Shown here in pieces: positions 1-5,696 of a stretch of DNA of 5,904 nt (positions are counted from its first letter, which is position 1; every line of letters begins with the position of its first letter). The notes under the pieces were generated by a model that made no database searches, was not told the origin of the DNA, and saw only the letters and a program-made list of their open reading frames with translations. The stretch is taken from NCBI GenBank assembly GCA_947176285.1, contig CAMWQF010000188.1, forward strand, positions 1 to 5,904, in the 5' to 3' direction. The stretch is from an uncultured Porphyromonadaceae bacterium (GTDB taxonomy: Bacteria > Bacteroidota > Bacteroidia > Bacteroidales > Muribaculaceae). Made by a program: the position numbers and the translations under genes.

Positions 1-105
1 CATCCGCAGATTGAGCAGGACGTACCTCAGAAAGAGATAGCTGAGTATCTCCAGATTGATCCGATTACGCTTTGCCGCATCAAAAAGGCATTGTTGAAGC
101 AGTAA
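1..105 (+). CDS. Crp/Fnr-family transcriptional regulator, C-terminal end (partial)
   Basis: The reading frame is open from base 1 and stops at TAA 103-105, giving 34 residues. The segment VPQKEIAEYLQIDPITLCRI followed by a short basic end matches the C-terminal helix-turn-helix of Bacteroidota Crp/Fnr-type regulators: a helix like 'KEIAEYL', a turn, then a recognition helix like 'TLCRIKK'. The cyclic-nucleotide-like sensor domain lies upstream of the window. In this family the sensor domain often lacks cAMP-binding residues, so the ligand is unknown. The gene sits just upstream of the promoter module at 131-205, so local control of that promoter is plausible (inference). The degraded copy at 824-1051 aligns with this segment, but the recognition helix is present only here. 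Family assignment rests on this short piece and on the two related pieces in the window. Confidence 0.72.
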   Translation, partial: HPQIEQDVPQKEIAEYLQIDPITLCRIKKALLKQ

Positions 106-138
106 TTTCTCTCAAAATATAAATCCAAGTTTATAATT

Positions 139-171
139 CGCCTTCTCCGTGACGATTTCCCAGAGAAGGCG
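139..171. promoter_or_regulatory. Inverted repeat, candidate operator or RNA hairpin (copy 1)
   Basis: CGCCTTCTC at 139-147 is a perfect 9-base inverted repeat of GAGAAGGCG at 163-171, with a 15-base centre. Its left edge lies 57 bases upstream of the -7 box, and the second copy keeps the same 57-base offset. Such a dyad upstream of a promoter could be the binding site of the dimeric Crp/Fnr-type regulator encoded next to it. It could also be a transcript hairpin at the end of the regulator mRNA, but no good T-run follows (ATACTATTTTCCC). The dyad is seen directly; its function is inferred. Confidence 0.55.
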
Positions 172-195
172 ATACTATTTTCCCTTATTCATGCG

Positions 196-203
196 TAAAT
201 TTG
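196..203 (+). promoter_or_regulatory. Bacteroidota -7 box TAAATTTG
   Basis: TAAATTTG at 196-203 fits the Bacteroidota sigma-ABfr -7 consensus TAnnTTTG. No convincing TTTG -33 element lies about 20 bases upstream; that position holds the conserved GATACTATT instead. This would fit a promoter needing an activator. The predicted transcript would start a few bases past 203 and give a short leader to the ATG at 230. The second promoter copy has the same geometry (-7 box 38 bases before its ATG, against 34 here). Confidence 0.6.
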
Positions 204-229
204 TAAAACGTACCTCATTTTTACGCACG

Positions 230-802
230 ATGAATCAGTACTTCAATACATATTACGAGAACATCGACTCCGACTTTTGGCACAACCTGTGTGTCGAAAA
301 AGGAGTATTGCGTCAATATGACAAATCGTACAGCTGGGGCGGTGGTGCCTTCATCGGAAGCGGTTATGAAATCAACTTCAACTCTCATTGGAGTCTAACT
401 CCTCAGTTGGAGATTGCTTATCACAACAATGGAGCTACATTATCATCTAAGGAACTCAGCTTTTATGCCAACCATGCAAACTGGCAAAGTATCTGGAGTG
501 TCAATATCCCGGTGGTAGCAAGTTTCAGATTCCCTATATCTGATAATTTAGGGCTTCGCATTGGAGCCGGTCCTTACTTGCAGGAAGCAATCGCAGGTCG
601 TCAATATCGAAATGACAGCGACCAGAAGGAAGCAATGTCAGGCAGCTTTTCAGATCGATTCAATGTCGGAGTGCTTGGCGAAGTTGCCGTTGAAACCGGC
701 GATCACTTCTCCTACATGTTTAGAACTCAGTACCCGTTCCTTAATGAGGGTTGGGTAAGAAAAACAGTTTCGCTTTCTGTAGGAGTCAGATATTCATTCT
801 AA
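230..802 (+). CDS. Small outer-membrane beta-barrel protein, probably 5'-truncated
   Basis: This gene encodes 190 residues with alternating polar/aromatic strands typical of the porin-like beta-barrel family of Bacteroidota (OMP_b-brl type): YSWGGGAFIGSGYEI, then WSLTPQLEIAY, then IPVVASFRFPI, then LGLRIGAGPYL. It ends SLSVGVRYSF, the aromatic C-terminus expected for insertion into the outer membrane. I chose ATG 230 because it lies just downstream of the -7 box, as in the second promoter copy. The frame can be opened further to GTG 149 or ATG 191, but those starts fall in the promoter repeat. No start gives a signal peptide: the N-terminus MNQYFNTYYENIDSD is hydrophilic, and the frame is closed by TAA 134-136. 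The signal sequence and probably the first strand are therefore missing. It is either a truncated, non-exported gene or the product of a recombination that joined a barrel body to this promoter. Ligand unknown. Confidence 0.62.
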   Translation: MNQYFNTYYENIDSDFWHNLCVEKGVLRQYDKSYSWGGGAFIGSGYEINFNSHWSLTPQLEIAYHNNGATLSSKELSFYANHANWQSIWSVNIPVVASFRFPISDNLGLRIGAGPYLQEAIAGRQYRNDSDQKEAMSGSFSDRFNVGVLGEVAVETGDHFSYMFRTQYPFLNEGWVRKTVSLSVGVRYSF

Positions 803-823
803 GAAAGTTACGAATAATTGTAG

Positions 824-1051
824 AATGTTATAAACTTCAAAATAATGAACTTGATGATGGGACTCTTTGAGCAACTTTATGATCAATTCCTGAAGTTTTG
901 TAGCCATACTCCGGCACAACGGTATCTCCGACTACTTGACCGCTATCCTCGGATAACTGAAATTGCATCATACGGAGACATTCCCTCCTATCTCAATTTC
1001 TCTCGCTCAGATATAATTGTTAATCAAAGTTTTATAATTCGTCTTCTTTGA
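824..1051 (+). pseudogene. Crp/Fnr-family regulator remnant (C-terminal domain fragment)
   Basis: The frame from 824 (first ATG 845) reads FEQLYDQFLKF, then TPAQRYLRLLDRYPRI, then GDIPSYLNFS. This is the pattern of the C-terminal dimerisation helix and first DNA-binding helix of Bacteroidota Crp/Fnr regulators ('TPeeRYl.LL.ryP.i...ipl.dIAsyL'). The sensor domain is absent: only 42 bases separate it from the previous stop codon. After 'SYLNFS' the recognition helix is missing, and the frame runs through non-coding sequence to a TGA at 1049-1051 inside promoter copy 2. Family members are usually about 190-230 residues, so this is a fragment deleted at both ends. Its position before promoter copy 2 mirrors the regulator fragment at 1-105 before copy 1. 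A functional 68-residue protein from ATG 845 is unlikely. Confidence 0.7.
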
Positions 1052-1072
1052 GATGATTTCTCCCGGAAGGCG
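1040..1072. promoter_or_regulatory. Imperfect inverted repeat, candidate operator or RNA hairpin (copy 2)
   Basis: CGTCTTC at 1040-1046 faces GAAGGCG at 1066-1072. As DNA this is 6 of 7 matched; as RNA the odd pair is a G-U wobble, so a stem could still form. The two inner pairs of copy 1 are weakened here. The distance from the left edge to the -7 box is 57 bases, the same as in copy 1. Operator and transcript hairpin cannot be told apart from two copies. Confidence 0.45.
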
Positions 1073-1096
1073 ATACTATTATCTATCTCTTGTGCG

Positions 1097-1104
1097 TAAT
1101 TTTG
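1097..1104 (+). promoter_or_regulatory. Bacteroidota -7 box TAATTTTG
   Basis: TAATTTTG fits TAnnTTTG and lies 38 bases before the ATG at 1135. As in copy 1 there is no clear TTTG -33 element; CGATACTATT occupies the region upstream of the spacer. It is the likely promoter for the two-gene outer-membrane protein operon. Confidence 0.65.
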
Positions 1105-1134
1105 TAGCAGTAACTAAATAATACAGAATCCATT

Positions 1135-3231
1135 ATGAGTATTTTCATTCCAATTTTTATAATGATATTTGTAACAGTTCCTGTTTATGCGCAGGAACTG
1201 GTCGACACATTAAAGACACGAGAACTTAGCGAGGTCGTCGTAAAAGCGCGGATGCAACGCACATCAGCGACTTCTACATCATATATCCCAACTGGTAAAC
1301 AAAAAAATGCGGCTCAAAATGCCATTGATCTGTTGCGTCAGCTCGCAATCCCTCAAATTATCGTTAATTTGGTGGATAATACGGTTACAACTCCGAGCGA
1401 TCAGGCTGTAGCGATGTATATCAACTATATCCCTGCCTCTCAAGAAGAGATTGAAGGTATTCGCACTGCTGATGTTCGCAGGGTGGAATTTCTTGATTTT
1501 CCTACCGACCCACGGTTTCATGGCAACGAGCACGTTGTCAATTTTATAATGCAGAAATATGAATACGGTGGATATACAAAAGCCACGGTTAATGAGAATT
1601 TCCTTGTAGGTAAGCTCTCAAGCAGAGCATCCATATATTCTAAGTTCACATATAAAAGCATGGCTTACGATCTATACGCCGGTGCCTCCAACCACGACAT
1701 CAAACACTCCGGAACCTCTACCATCGGACGCTACACTCTTGAAAATAGAGTTGGAGAACCTTATCATCTCACACGCAAGGAAACACTCGATCATTCTCGT
1801 TTCAAGGAGAATCAGTATCCCGTGACTTTCAGAGCCATCTATGATTCAGACAACGTGGAGATTGTAAATACAGTCGGCTTTAACTTTGACCAGTCACCGA
1901 CAGCCGAAACCGCTGGCAATCTTTCGTTTGAACCTGAACAGACCGGTAAACATTCATATAGGCGGGATGAGCCATCTACAAGCCGCTACATCATATGGTC
2001 TGGCAATTATTATTTCATTTTACCGCGCAATTTTCATCTGAGCATTGCTCCCGGTTTAAACTACGGACATACCAATTATTCCTATTGTTATCAGACTTCG
2101 GACGGTAACAGTGATATTCTGAATGACTCCAAAGAAAATGTATGGCAATTAAGAGGAAGCGCAACTGTGTACAAAAGATTTACAGGGCACCAGAACGCTT
2201 TTTTCAGAGCTTGGTATGGCTCGACATCAAATGATGTAAGCTATTTCGGCTCATCTCCATACGATAACAAATTCTCAGATACCTATGCCGGTGCTTCGCT
2301 CGGTTACAATTTTTCCAATAATAAATGGAATGTGAGTACGGATGTTGCATTGCAGTGGGAGAGAAACAAAATCAACGAACTATCCGTTTCCGAGGTCTAT
2401 CCGCTTATAAATGTATCTGCGGGTTTTTCTCCATCACAGAAGCACTCCCTCCGGGCATATTTCCATTTTGGAGCAAACTATCCCGGTGCAAGCGAGAAAA
2501 CGCCCAATGTTCTTCAGCAAAACGAACTGATGTATTATACCGGAAATCCTGATCTCGGATTGTCAAGGCAGATCACTTTAAATCTATCATATAACTGGAT
2601 GCCCTCTAATAACCTGTCAGCCTCTGCTTTTGCCCAATACTTTGGAGAATACAATCTGTATGTGCCTGTTTACAGTCCATATAAAGATGGCACGGCTCTT
2701 ATTCGAGGGTTTGAGACGGATTGTGACTACAACCGTACTAAAATCGGTGTTTCTTTCAATTATAAGCTGCTTGATGGTAATTTTCAGCTTGCGGCCTCGC
2801 CGTCTTTAACCTTTTTCCGTATGAACGGTCTGTTCAACATTTCACGTAATCCTTTCACCTGCAATGCTTCCGCCACTTATTATCTTGGAAATTTCTATTT
2901 TCAAGCTTCTTACCAGACAAGAAATCTCTCAGTGCAGGGCAATCGCGGCGTGATCTATAAAGACCGCGATTTCTATCAGTTGATTGCAGGCTGGAGTCGT
3001 GCGAACTGGAATATCCGTTTCAGCGCAATAAATCTGTTCCGCAATGACTGGCTATGTGCCACAAACACTTTGTCAACACCTTTATATAGCGAGACCGCAT
3101 TTATCGACGGCAACAACCTTCATCGCCGTTTGAATCTTTCCGTGACATATACTTTCGGTTACGGCAAGAAAGTGCAACGAAACAATGAAGTTGGAGAACA
3201 ATCAGGGGCAGCTTCCGCAATTATGAAATAA
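1135..3231 (+). CDS. TonB-receptor-like outer-membrane beta-barrel protein
   Basis: The 698-residue product is a predicted outer-membrane protein. Residues 1-19 form a signal peptide (hydrophobic core IFIPIFIMIFV, cleavage likely after VYA). Residues 30-38, ELSEVVVKA, resemble the segment before the plug of Bacteroidota TonB-dependent receptors. A plug-like domain covers about 55-140: NAIDLLRQLAIP, AMYINYIPAS, DVRRVEFLDFP and VVNFI match the plug pattern, although the usual 'INGR' is altered to INYI. From about 140 to 675 there are alternating aromatic strands (barrel of the OMP_b-brl_3 / TonB receptor C-terminal type), the last ending VTYTF. A 24-residue basic/polar tail follows. The N-terminal carboxypeptidase-D-like domain common in larger relatives is absent. 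ATG 1135 is favoured by the signal peptide and promoter distance. The next gene begins 40 bases after the stop, suggesting co-transcription. No SusD-like partner is encoded, so a polysaccharide-utilisation role is not supported. Ligand unknown. Confidence 0.88.
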   Translation: MSIFIPIFIMIFVTVPVYAQELVDTLKTRELSEVVVKARMQRTSATSTSYIPTGKQKNAAQNAIDLLRQLAIPQIIVNLVDNTVTTPSDQAVAMYINYIPASQEEIEGIRTADVRRVEFLDFPTDPRFHGNEHVVNFIMQKYEYGGYTKATVNENFLVGKLSSRASIYSKFTYKSMAYDLYAGASNHDIKHSGTSTIGRYTLENRVGEPYHLTRKETLDHSRFKENQYPVTFRAIYDSDNVEIVNTVGFNFDQSPTAETAGNLSFEPEQTGKHSYRRDEPSTSRYIIWSGNYYFILPRNFHLSIAPGLNYGHTNYSYCYQTSDGNSDILNDSKENVWQLRGSATVYKRFTGHQNAFFRAWYGSTSNDVSYFGSSPYDNKFSDTYAGASLGYNFSNNKWNVSTDVALQWERNKINELSVSEVYPLINVSAGFSPSQKHSLRAYFHFGANYPGASEKTPNVLQQNELMYYTGNPDLGLSRQITLNLSYNWMPSNNLSASAFAQYFGEYNLYVPVYSPYKDGTALIRGFETDCDYNRTKIGVSFNYKLLDGNFQLAASPSLTFFRMNGLFNISRNPFTCNASATYYLGNFYFQASYQTRNLSVQGNRGVIYKDRDFYQLIAGWSRANWNIRFSAINLFRNDWLCATNTLSTPLYSETAFIDGNNLHRRLNLSVTYTFGYGKKVQRNNEVGEQSGAASAIMK

Positions 3232-3271
3232 ATATACTAATATACATATCAAACCTAATTCAGTTAATTCA
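3232..3271 (+). other. Short spacer between the two outer-membrane protein genes
   Basis: The 40 bases are AT-rich. I see no TAnnTTTG box and no hairpin with a T-run. The promoter module is not repeated here. This supports read-through from the first outer-membrane protein gene into the second. Confidence 0.5.
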
Positions 3272-5353
3272 ATGAAATATAAATCAATAACATTTTTCAT
3301 ACTTAGTATAGCAGGATGGACTAATTTACATTCGCAAGTAACTACACCTACTGATTCATTAACCAAAGAACTGCAGGAGATTGTAGTCACTGCCAAACAA
3401 CCTGCGACAAAACTGGTAGGTAATTCTCTCGTATCAACCATTGTAGGCTCCAATCTGCAAAATGCAGGGAATGCTTTCGATGTGCTTCAGCAGCTTCCTA
3501 TGCTGTCAGTCGAAGATGATGCAGTCATAGTTACTGGCAAAGGCTCACCATCTATATTCATTGACGGACGTCCCATGCGCGATTATACGGAACTTCGCTC
3601 GTTACAGTCGTCAAACATCAAAAGCGTGGAGCTTATTCTTGCACCCGGAGCGCAGTATGAGAGTACCATCGGGGTAGTTCTTAAAATAACTACCCGCAAG
3701 AATTTTGTGCGAGGTCTAAGTGCAAGCAATGAAATAGAAGTACGTGCAAAACGCAAATGGTCAGTCACGGATTTACTTGATTTTAGCTACAATTCAGGTA
3801 GGTGGGAGCTTTTTGGTACTGGATATTATGACCATGATAACAGTATAATAAAAGGCTCTACAATCAACCATCTATCCTATGATGGGAAACCGACATCAGT
3901 CGGTACAACCTTCAACAGTTCATATCCGGAAAATAGCACTTTCGGCAAACTTGGATTTAACTTCTCAGAAAATGAGCAATCGTTAGGCGCATATTACAGG
4001 TTTTCCTATTCCCATACAGATCCACTCAATCACGGAACTGAATGGATTGATTCAGAAAAACCGTTGGTACGGGACATTACCGGTGAAGGTAATACAAAGA
4101 ATCATCTGGTATCCGTATATTACGACAATATTTTCAGAGGCAAATATCATCTTCATTTCGATGGTAATTTCAGAGGAATAGAAAGTGACAGGAACAGTTC
4201 TACAGTATATGCGGCTGACTATTTGCCAGCGGTAAATTCCGAACAGAAAAGGAGCAGCTATCTATGGGCAGGGAAACTATATCTGGATTTACCTTTAGCG
4301 GGAGGCGAATTCACTGTTGGTACACAGGATTCGTACACCAAAACAAGACTTGATTATAATATGTTAAATCCAGAAGTCGGAAGTTATATCCCGTCGTCGC
4401 TTACGGATGCACAACAGACTTCTTTGTCAGCATTTGCTTCATGGGCAAAACAGTTTGGAAAACTCAGTTTATCGGCTGGATTGAGATATGAGTATGTAGA
4501 TTATCTGTTTACTGTTGATGGAAAGCGAGACGAGAATGTCAGTCGAACTGATAATGCCATAACACCGGATATTTCATTGGGATACTTCTTCAATGAGACT
4601 TCAATGTTGAATATCAGTTACCGTATGGCAACAGTCAAACCACCGTATTCTCAATTAACAGGTGGATTAACCTATGCCGGAGAACATGAGATTGAAGGCG
4701 GCAATCCTATGTTACGTGATGAAAAGATGCACAATGTTCAGTTATTCGGACAATGGAACGACTTTATGTTGCAGATAGATTATATCCGCAGCCTTGATAC
4801 ATATGCTTTCGTAAAAGAACTTTATCCGGCTCCATCACTACAGATGTTGCTTCATCCTGTCAATGTGAATGTCACCGAACTAAGCACATATCTCATATGG
4901 AGCCGTCCGATACGCCGATGGACTCCCAAAATCACTCTCGGTATGTCTAAGCCTTGGATGAAACTCGGTGAGAATATCTATAATAAACCCATTTTATCCT
5001 ATAGTTTTCAGAATTCCATCACATTGCCGCATCAATTCTATATATCTGCAAATGTTAGAGGACAAGGATCAGGTGATATGCACACCAACCGTTTCGCTGC
5101 CTCATGGTTCGTGATGGATATGAGTGTGAGAAAGACATTCTTCAACAAGGCTCTTGCCGTAAAATTTACAGCAACCGATATATTTAATACCCGTAACAAT
5201 AACTGGAGCATGAATACATACGGTATTATGATGCACAAATACCAAAGCTATGACAGACGTGGAATAACACTGAGCATCCAATATCAATTCCAGCCAAAGA
5301 AAAGCAAGTACAAGGGTAAGGCAGCGTCAGAAGCAGAAATGAATCGACTGTAA
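3272..5353 (+). CDS. TonB-receptor-like outer-membrane beta-barrel protein (OMP_b-brl_3 type)
   Basis: The 693-residue product is a predicted outer-membrane receptor. Residues 1-21 are a signal peptide (ITFFILSIAG core, likely cleavage after LHS, before Q22). ELQEIVVTAK at 33-42 precedes a canonical plug at about 60-143: NAFDVLQQLPMLSVEDDAV, then VTGKGSPSIFIDGRP, then ELRSLQSSNIKSVELI, then PGAQYESTIGVVLKI. The rest is a barrel with a typical signature near the middle (LGYFFNETSMLNISYR, then EGGNPMLRDEKMHN). The last strand is ITLSIQYQF, followed by a 20-residue basic tail (KKSKYKGKAASEAEMNRL) of a kind common in this family. As in its upstream neighbour, the N-terminal carboxypeptidase-D-like domain is missing. 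Compared with that neighbour the plug is better conserved and sequence similarity is low, so the pair is not a recent duplication. The two proteins might act together or handle different ligands (inference). TonB dependence is likely from the plug but unproven. Confidence 0.9.
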   Translation: MKYKSITFFILSIAGWTNLHSQVTTPTDSLTKELQEIVVTAKQPATKLVGNSLVSTIVGSNLQNAGNAFDVLQQLPMLSVEDDAVIVTGKGSPSIFIDGRPMRDYTELRSLQSSNIKSVELILAPGAQYESTIGVVLKITTRKNFVRGLSASNEIEVRAKRKWSVTDLLDFSYNSGRWELFGTGYYDHDNSIIKGSTINHLSYDGKPTSVGTTFNSSYPENSTFGKLGFNFSENEQSLGAYYRFSYSHTDPLNHGTEWIDSEKPLVRDITGEGNTKNHLVSVYYDNIFRGKYHLHFDGNFRGIESDRNSSTVYAADYLPAVNSEQKRSSYLWAGKLYLDLPLAGGEFTVGTQDSYTKTRLDYNMLNPEVGSYIPSSLTDAQQTSLSAFASWAKQFGKLSLSAGLRYEYVDYLFTVDGKRDENVSRTDNAITPDISLGYFFNETSMLNISYRMATVKPPYSQLTGGLTYAGEHEIEGGNPMLRDEKMHNVQLFGQWNDFMLQIDYIRSLDTYAFVKELYPAPSLQMLLHPVNVNVTELSTYLIWSRPIRRWTPKITLGMSKPWMKLGENIYNKPILSYSFQNSITLPHQFYISANVRGQGSGDMHTNRFAASWFVMDMSVRKTFFNKALAVKFTATDIFNTRNNNWSMNTYGIMMHKYQSYDRRGITLSIQYQFQPKKSKYKGKAASEAEMNRL

Positions 5354-5562
5354 CAGGTACAAATTCGACAAACAAAGAAAAAAATTGTATATTAAAGCCG
5401 TGGAAGCCGAACTGCGTTAATGGGAGGCATAACAAACATTCGAAACAATAATGAAAAAAGTATTCTTCTCTCAAAGCACATCTACGTTTTTAGAATATCA
5501 TGCCACAAGAAGTGGTAATGGCAACATTGAAAAGGATTGACGATTACCTGAAATTAATCCCG
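5354..5562 (+). other. Intergenic debris without a recognised gene
   Basis: About 200 bases follow the second outer-membrane protein gene. No convincing terminator, tRNA or promoter box is visible. Two short overlapping frames exist: ATG 5451 to TGA 5538-5540 (29 codons, MKKVFFSQSTSTFLEYH start) and ATG 5500 onward (MPQEVVMATLKRIDDYLKLI). The second runs in frame into the outer-membrane protein remnant at 5563-5649. Its 'LKRIDDYLKL' resembles the short helix that begins many Bacteroidota Crp/Fnr proteins, so this may be the 5' end of a lost regulator; that reading is weak. CCAC at 5503-5506 pairs with GTGG at 5512-5515, but no T-run follows. Confidence 0.4.
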
Positions 5563-5649
5563 ACATATACTTTCGGTTTTGGTAAGAAAGTGCAACGAGG
5601 GAATTAAGTAGGTGAACAATCTGGAGCATCCTCAGCCATTCTCAAATAG
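5563..5649 (+). pseudogene. 3' remnant of an outer-membrane beta-barrel gene
   Basis: These 87 bases align without gaps to 3145-3231, the last 29 codons (including stop) of the 1135-3231 gene. I count 69 identical positions. The translation TYTFGFGKKVQRGN, stop, VGEQSGASSAILK, stop matches TYTFGYGKKVQRNNEVGEQS and the following residues of that gene. The GAA (Glu) codon of the intact gene is TAA at 5605-5607, so the frame is broken. Similarity drops sharply upstream of 5563. The piece is therefore the end of a lost third paralogue, sitting just before the next Crp/Fnr gene. Confidence 0.85.
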
Positions 5650-5696
5650 TAGAAACATATTCATTTAAGTTCTTTAAGTAATATCAGAATTAGAAA
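5650..5696 (+). other. Leader region of the Crp/Fnr gene
   Basis: The 47 bases before ATG 5697 are AT-rich and contain a direct repeat TTTAAGT-TC-TTTAAGT (about 5664-5679). No TAnnTTTG box is seen, and the promoter-module repeat is absent. The real promoter may lie further upstream, or may not match the standard consensus. Confidence 0.3.

Larger units (their letters stand above)
131..205 (+). repeat. Promoter-module repeat, copy 1
   Basis: These 75 bases align without gaps to 1032-1106. By hand I count 18 mismatches, so 57 of 75 positions are identical. The best-conserved blocks are TTATAATTCG at the left, AAGGCGATACTATT in the middle and the -7 region at the right. The module lies between a Crp/Fnr-type C-terminus and an outer-membrane protein gene in both copies, which suggests a duplicated regulatory cassette rather than chance similarity. 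Homology extends weakly to the left into the AT-rich bases after the regulator stop codon, with small indels. Confidence 0.85.
1032..1106 (+). repeat. Promoter-module repeat, copy 2
   Basis: This is the second copy of the 131-205 module, at a constant offset of 901 bases with no gaps. The block AAGGCGATACTATT and the TGCGTAA start of the -7 region are retained. Divergence is concentrated in the dyad centre and in the spacer just upstream of the -7 box, the pattern expected if the dyad arms and core promoter are under selection. It follows the decayed regulator remnant and precedes a complete outer-membrane protein gene. Confidence 0.85.

Noticed and set aside
139..180. Rho-independent terminator of the first regulator
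   Set aside because: The inverted repeat is good, but it is followed by ATACTATTTTCCC rather than a run of T, so a terminator is possible but not called.
149..229. Upstream extension of the small barrel gene to GTG 149 or ATG 191
   Set aside because: The extra residues are encoded by the promoter-module repeat, span the -7 box and do not form a signal peptide.
845..1051. A functional 68-residue DNA-binding protein
   Set aside because: The recognition helix is missing, the stop lies in the downstream promoter module, and the match to Crp/Fnr ends abruptly; a decayed gene explains it better.
131..1106. Invertible (phase-variable) promoter or CRISPR-like repeat
   Set aside because: The two copies are direct, 901 bases apart, and differ at 18 positions; there are no flanking inverted recombination sites, no recombinase gene, and no regular spacer pattern.
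3202..3453. Minus-strand reading frames such as this one, and those at 1279-1533, 3583-3768, 5038-5287, 5226-5474 and 5690-5887
   Set aside because: They lie opposite well-supported + strand genes or debris, show no family pattern and no promoter; they are shadows of the coding strand.
1135..5353. SusC/SusD polysaccharide-utilisation locus
   Set aside because: No SusD-like lipoprotein, no glycosidase and no carboxypeptidase-D-like N-terminal domain is present.
5451..5540. A 29-codon gene (MKKVFF...) in the region after the second receptor
   Set aside because: It overlaps another short frame, has no recognisable family, no clear promoter, and lies in debris.
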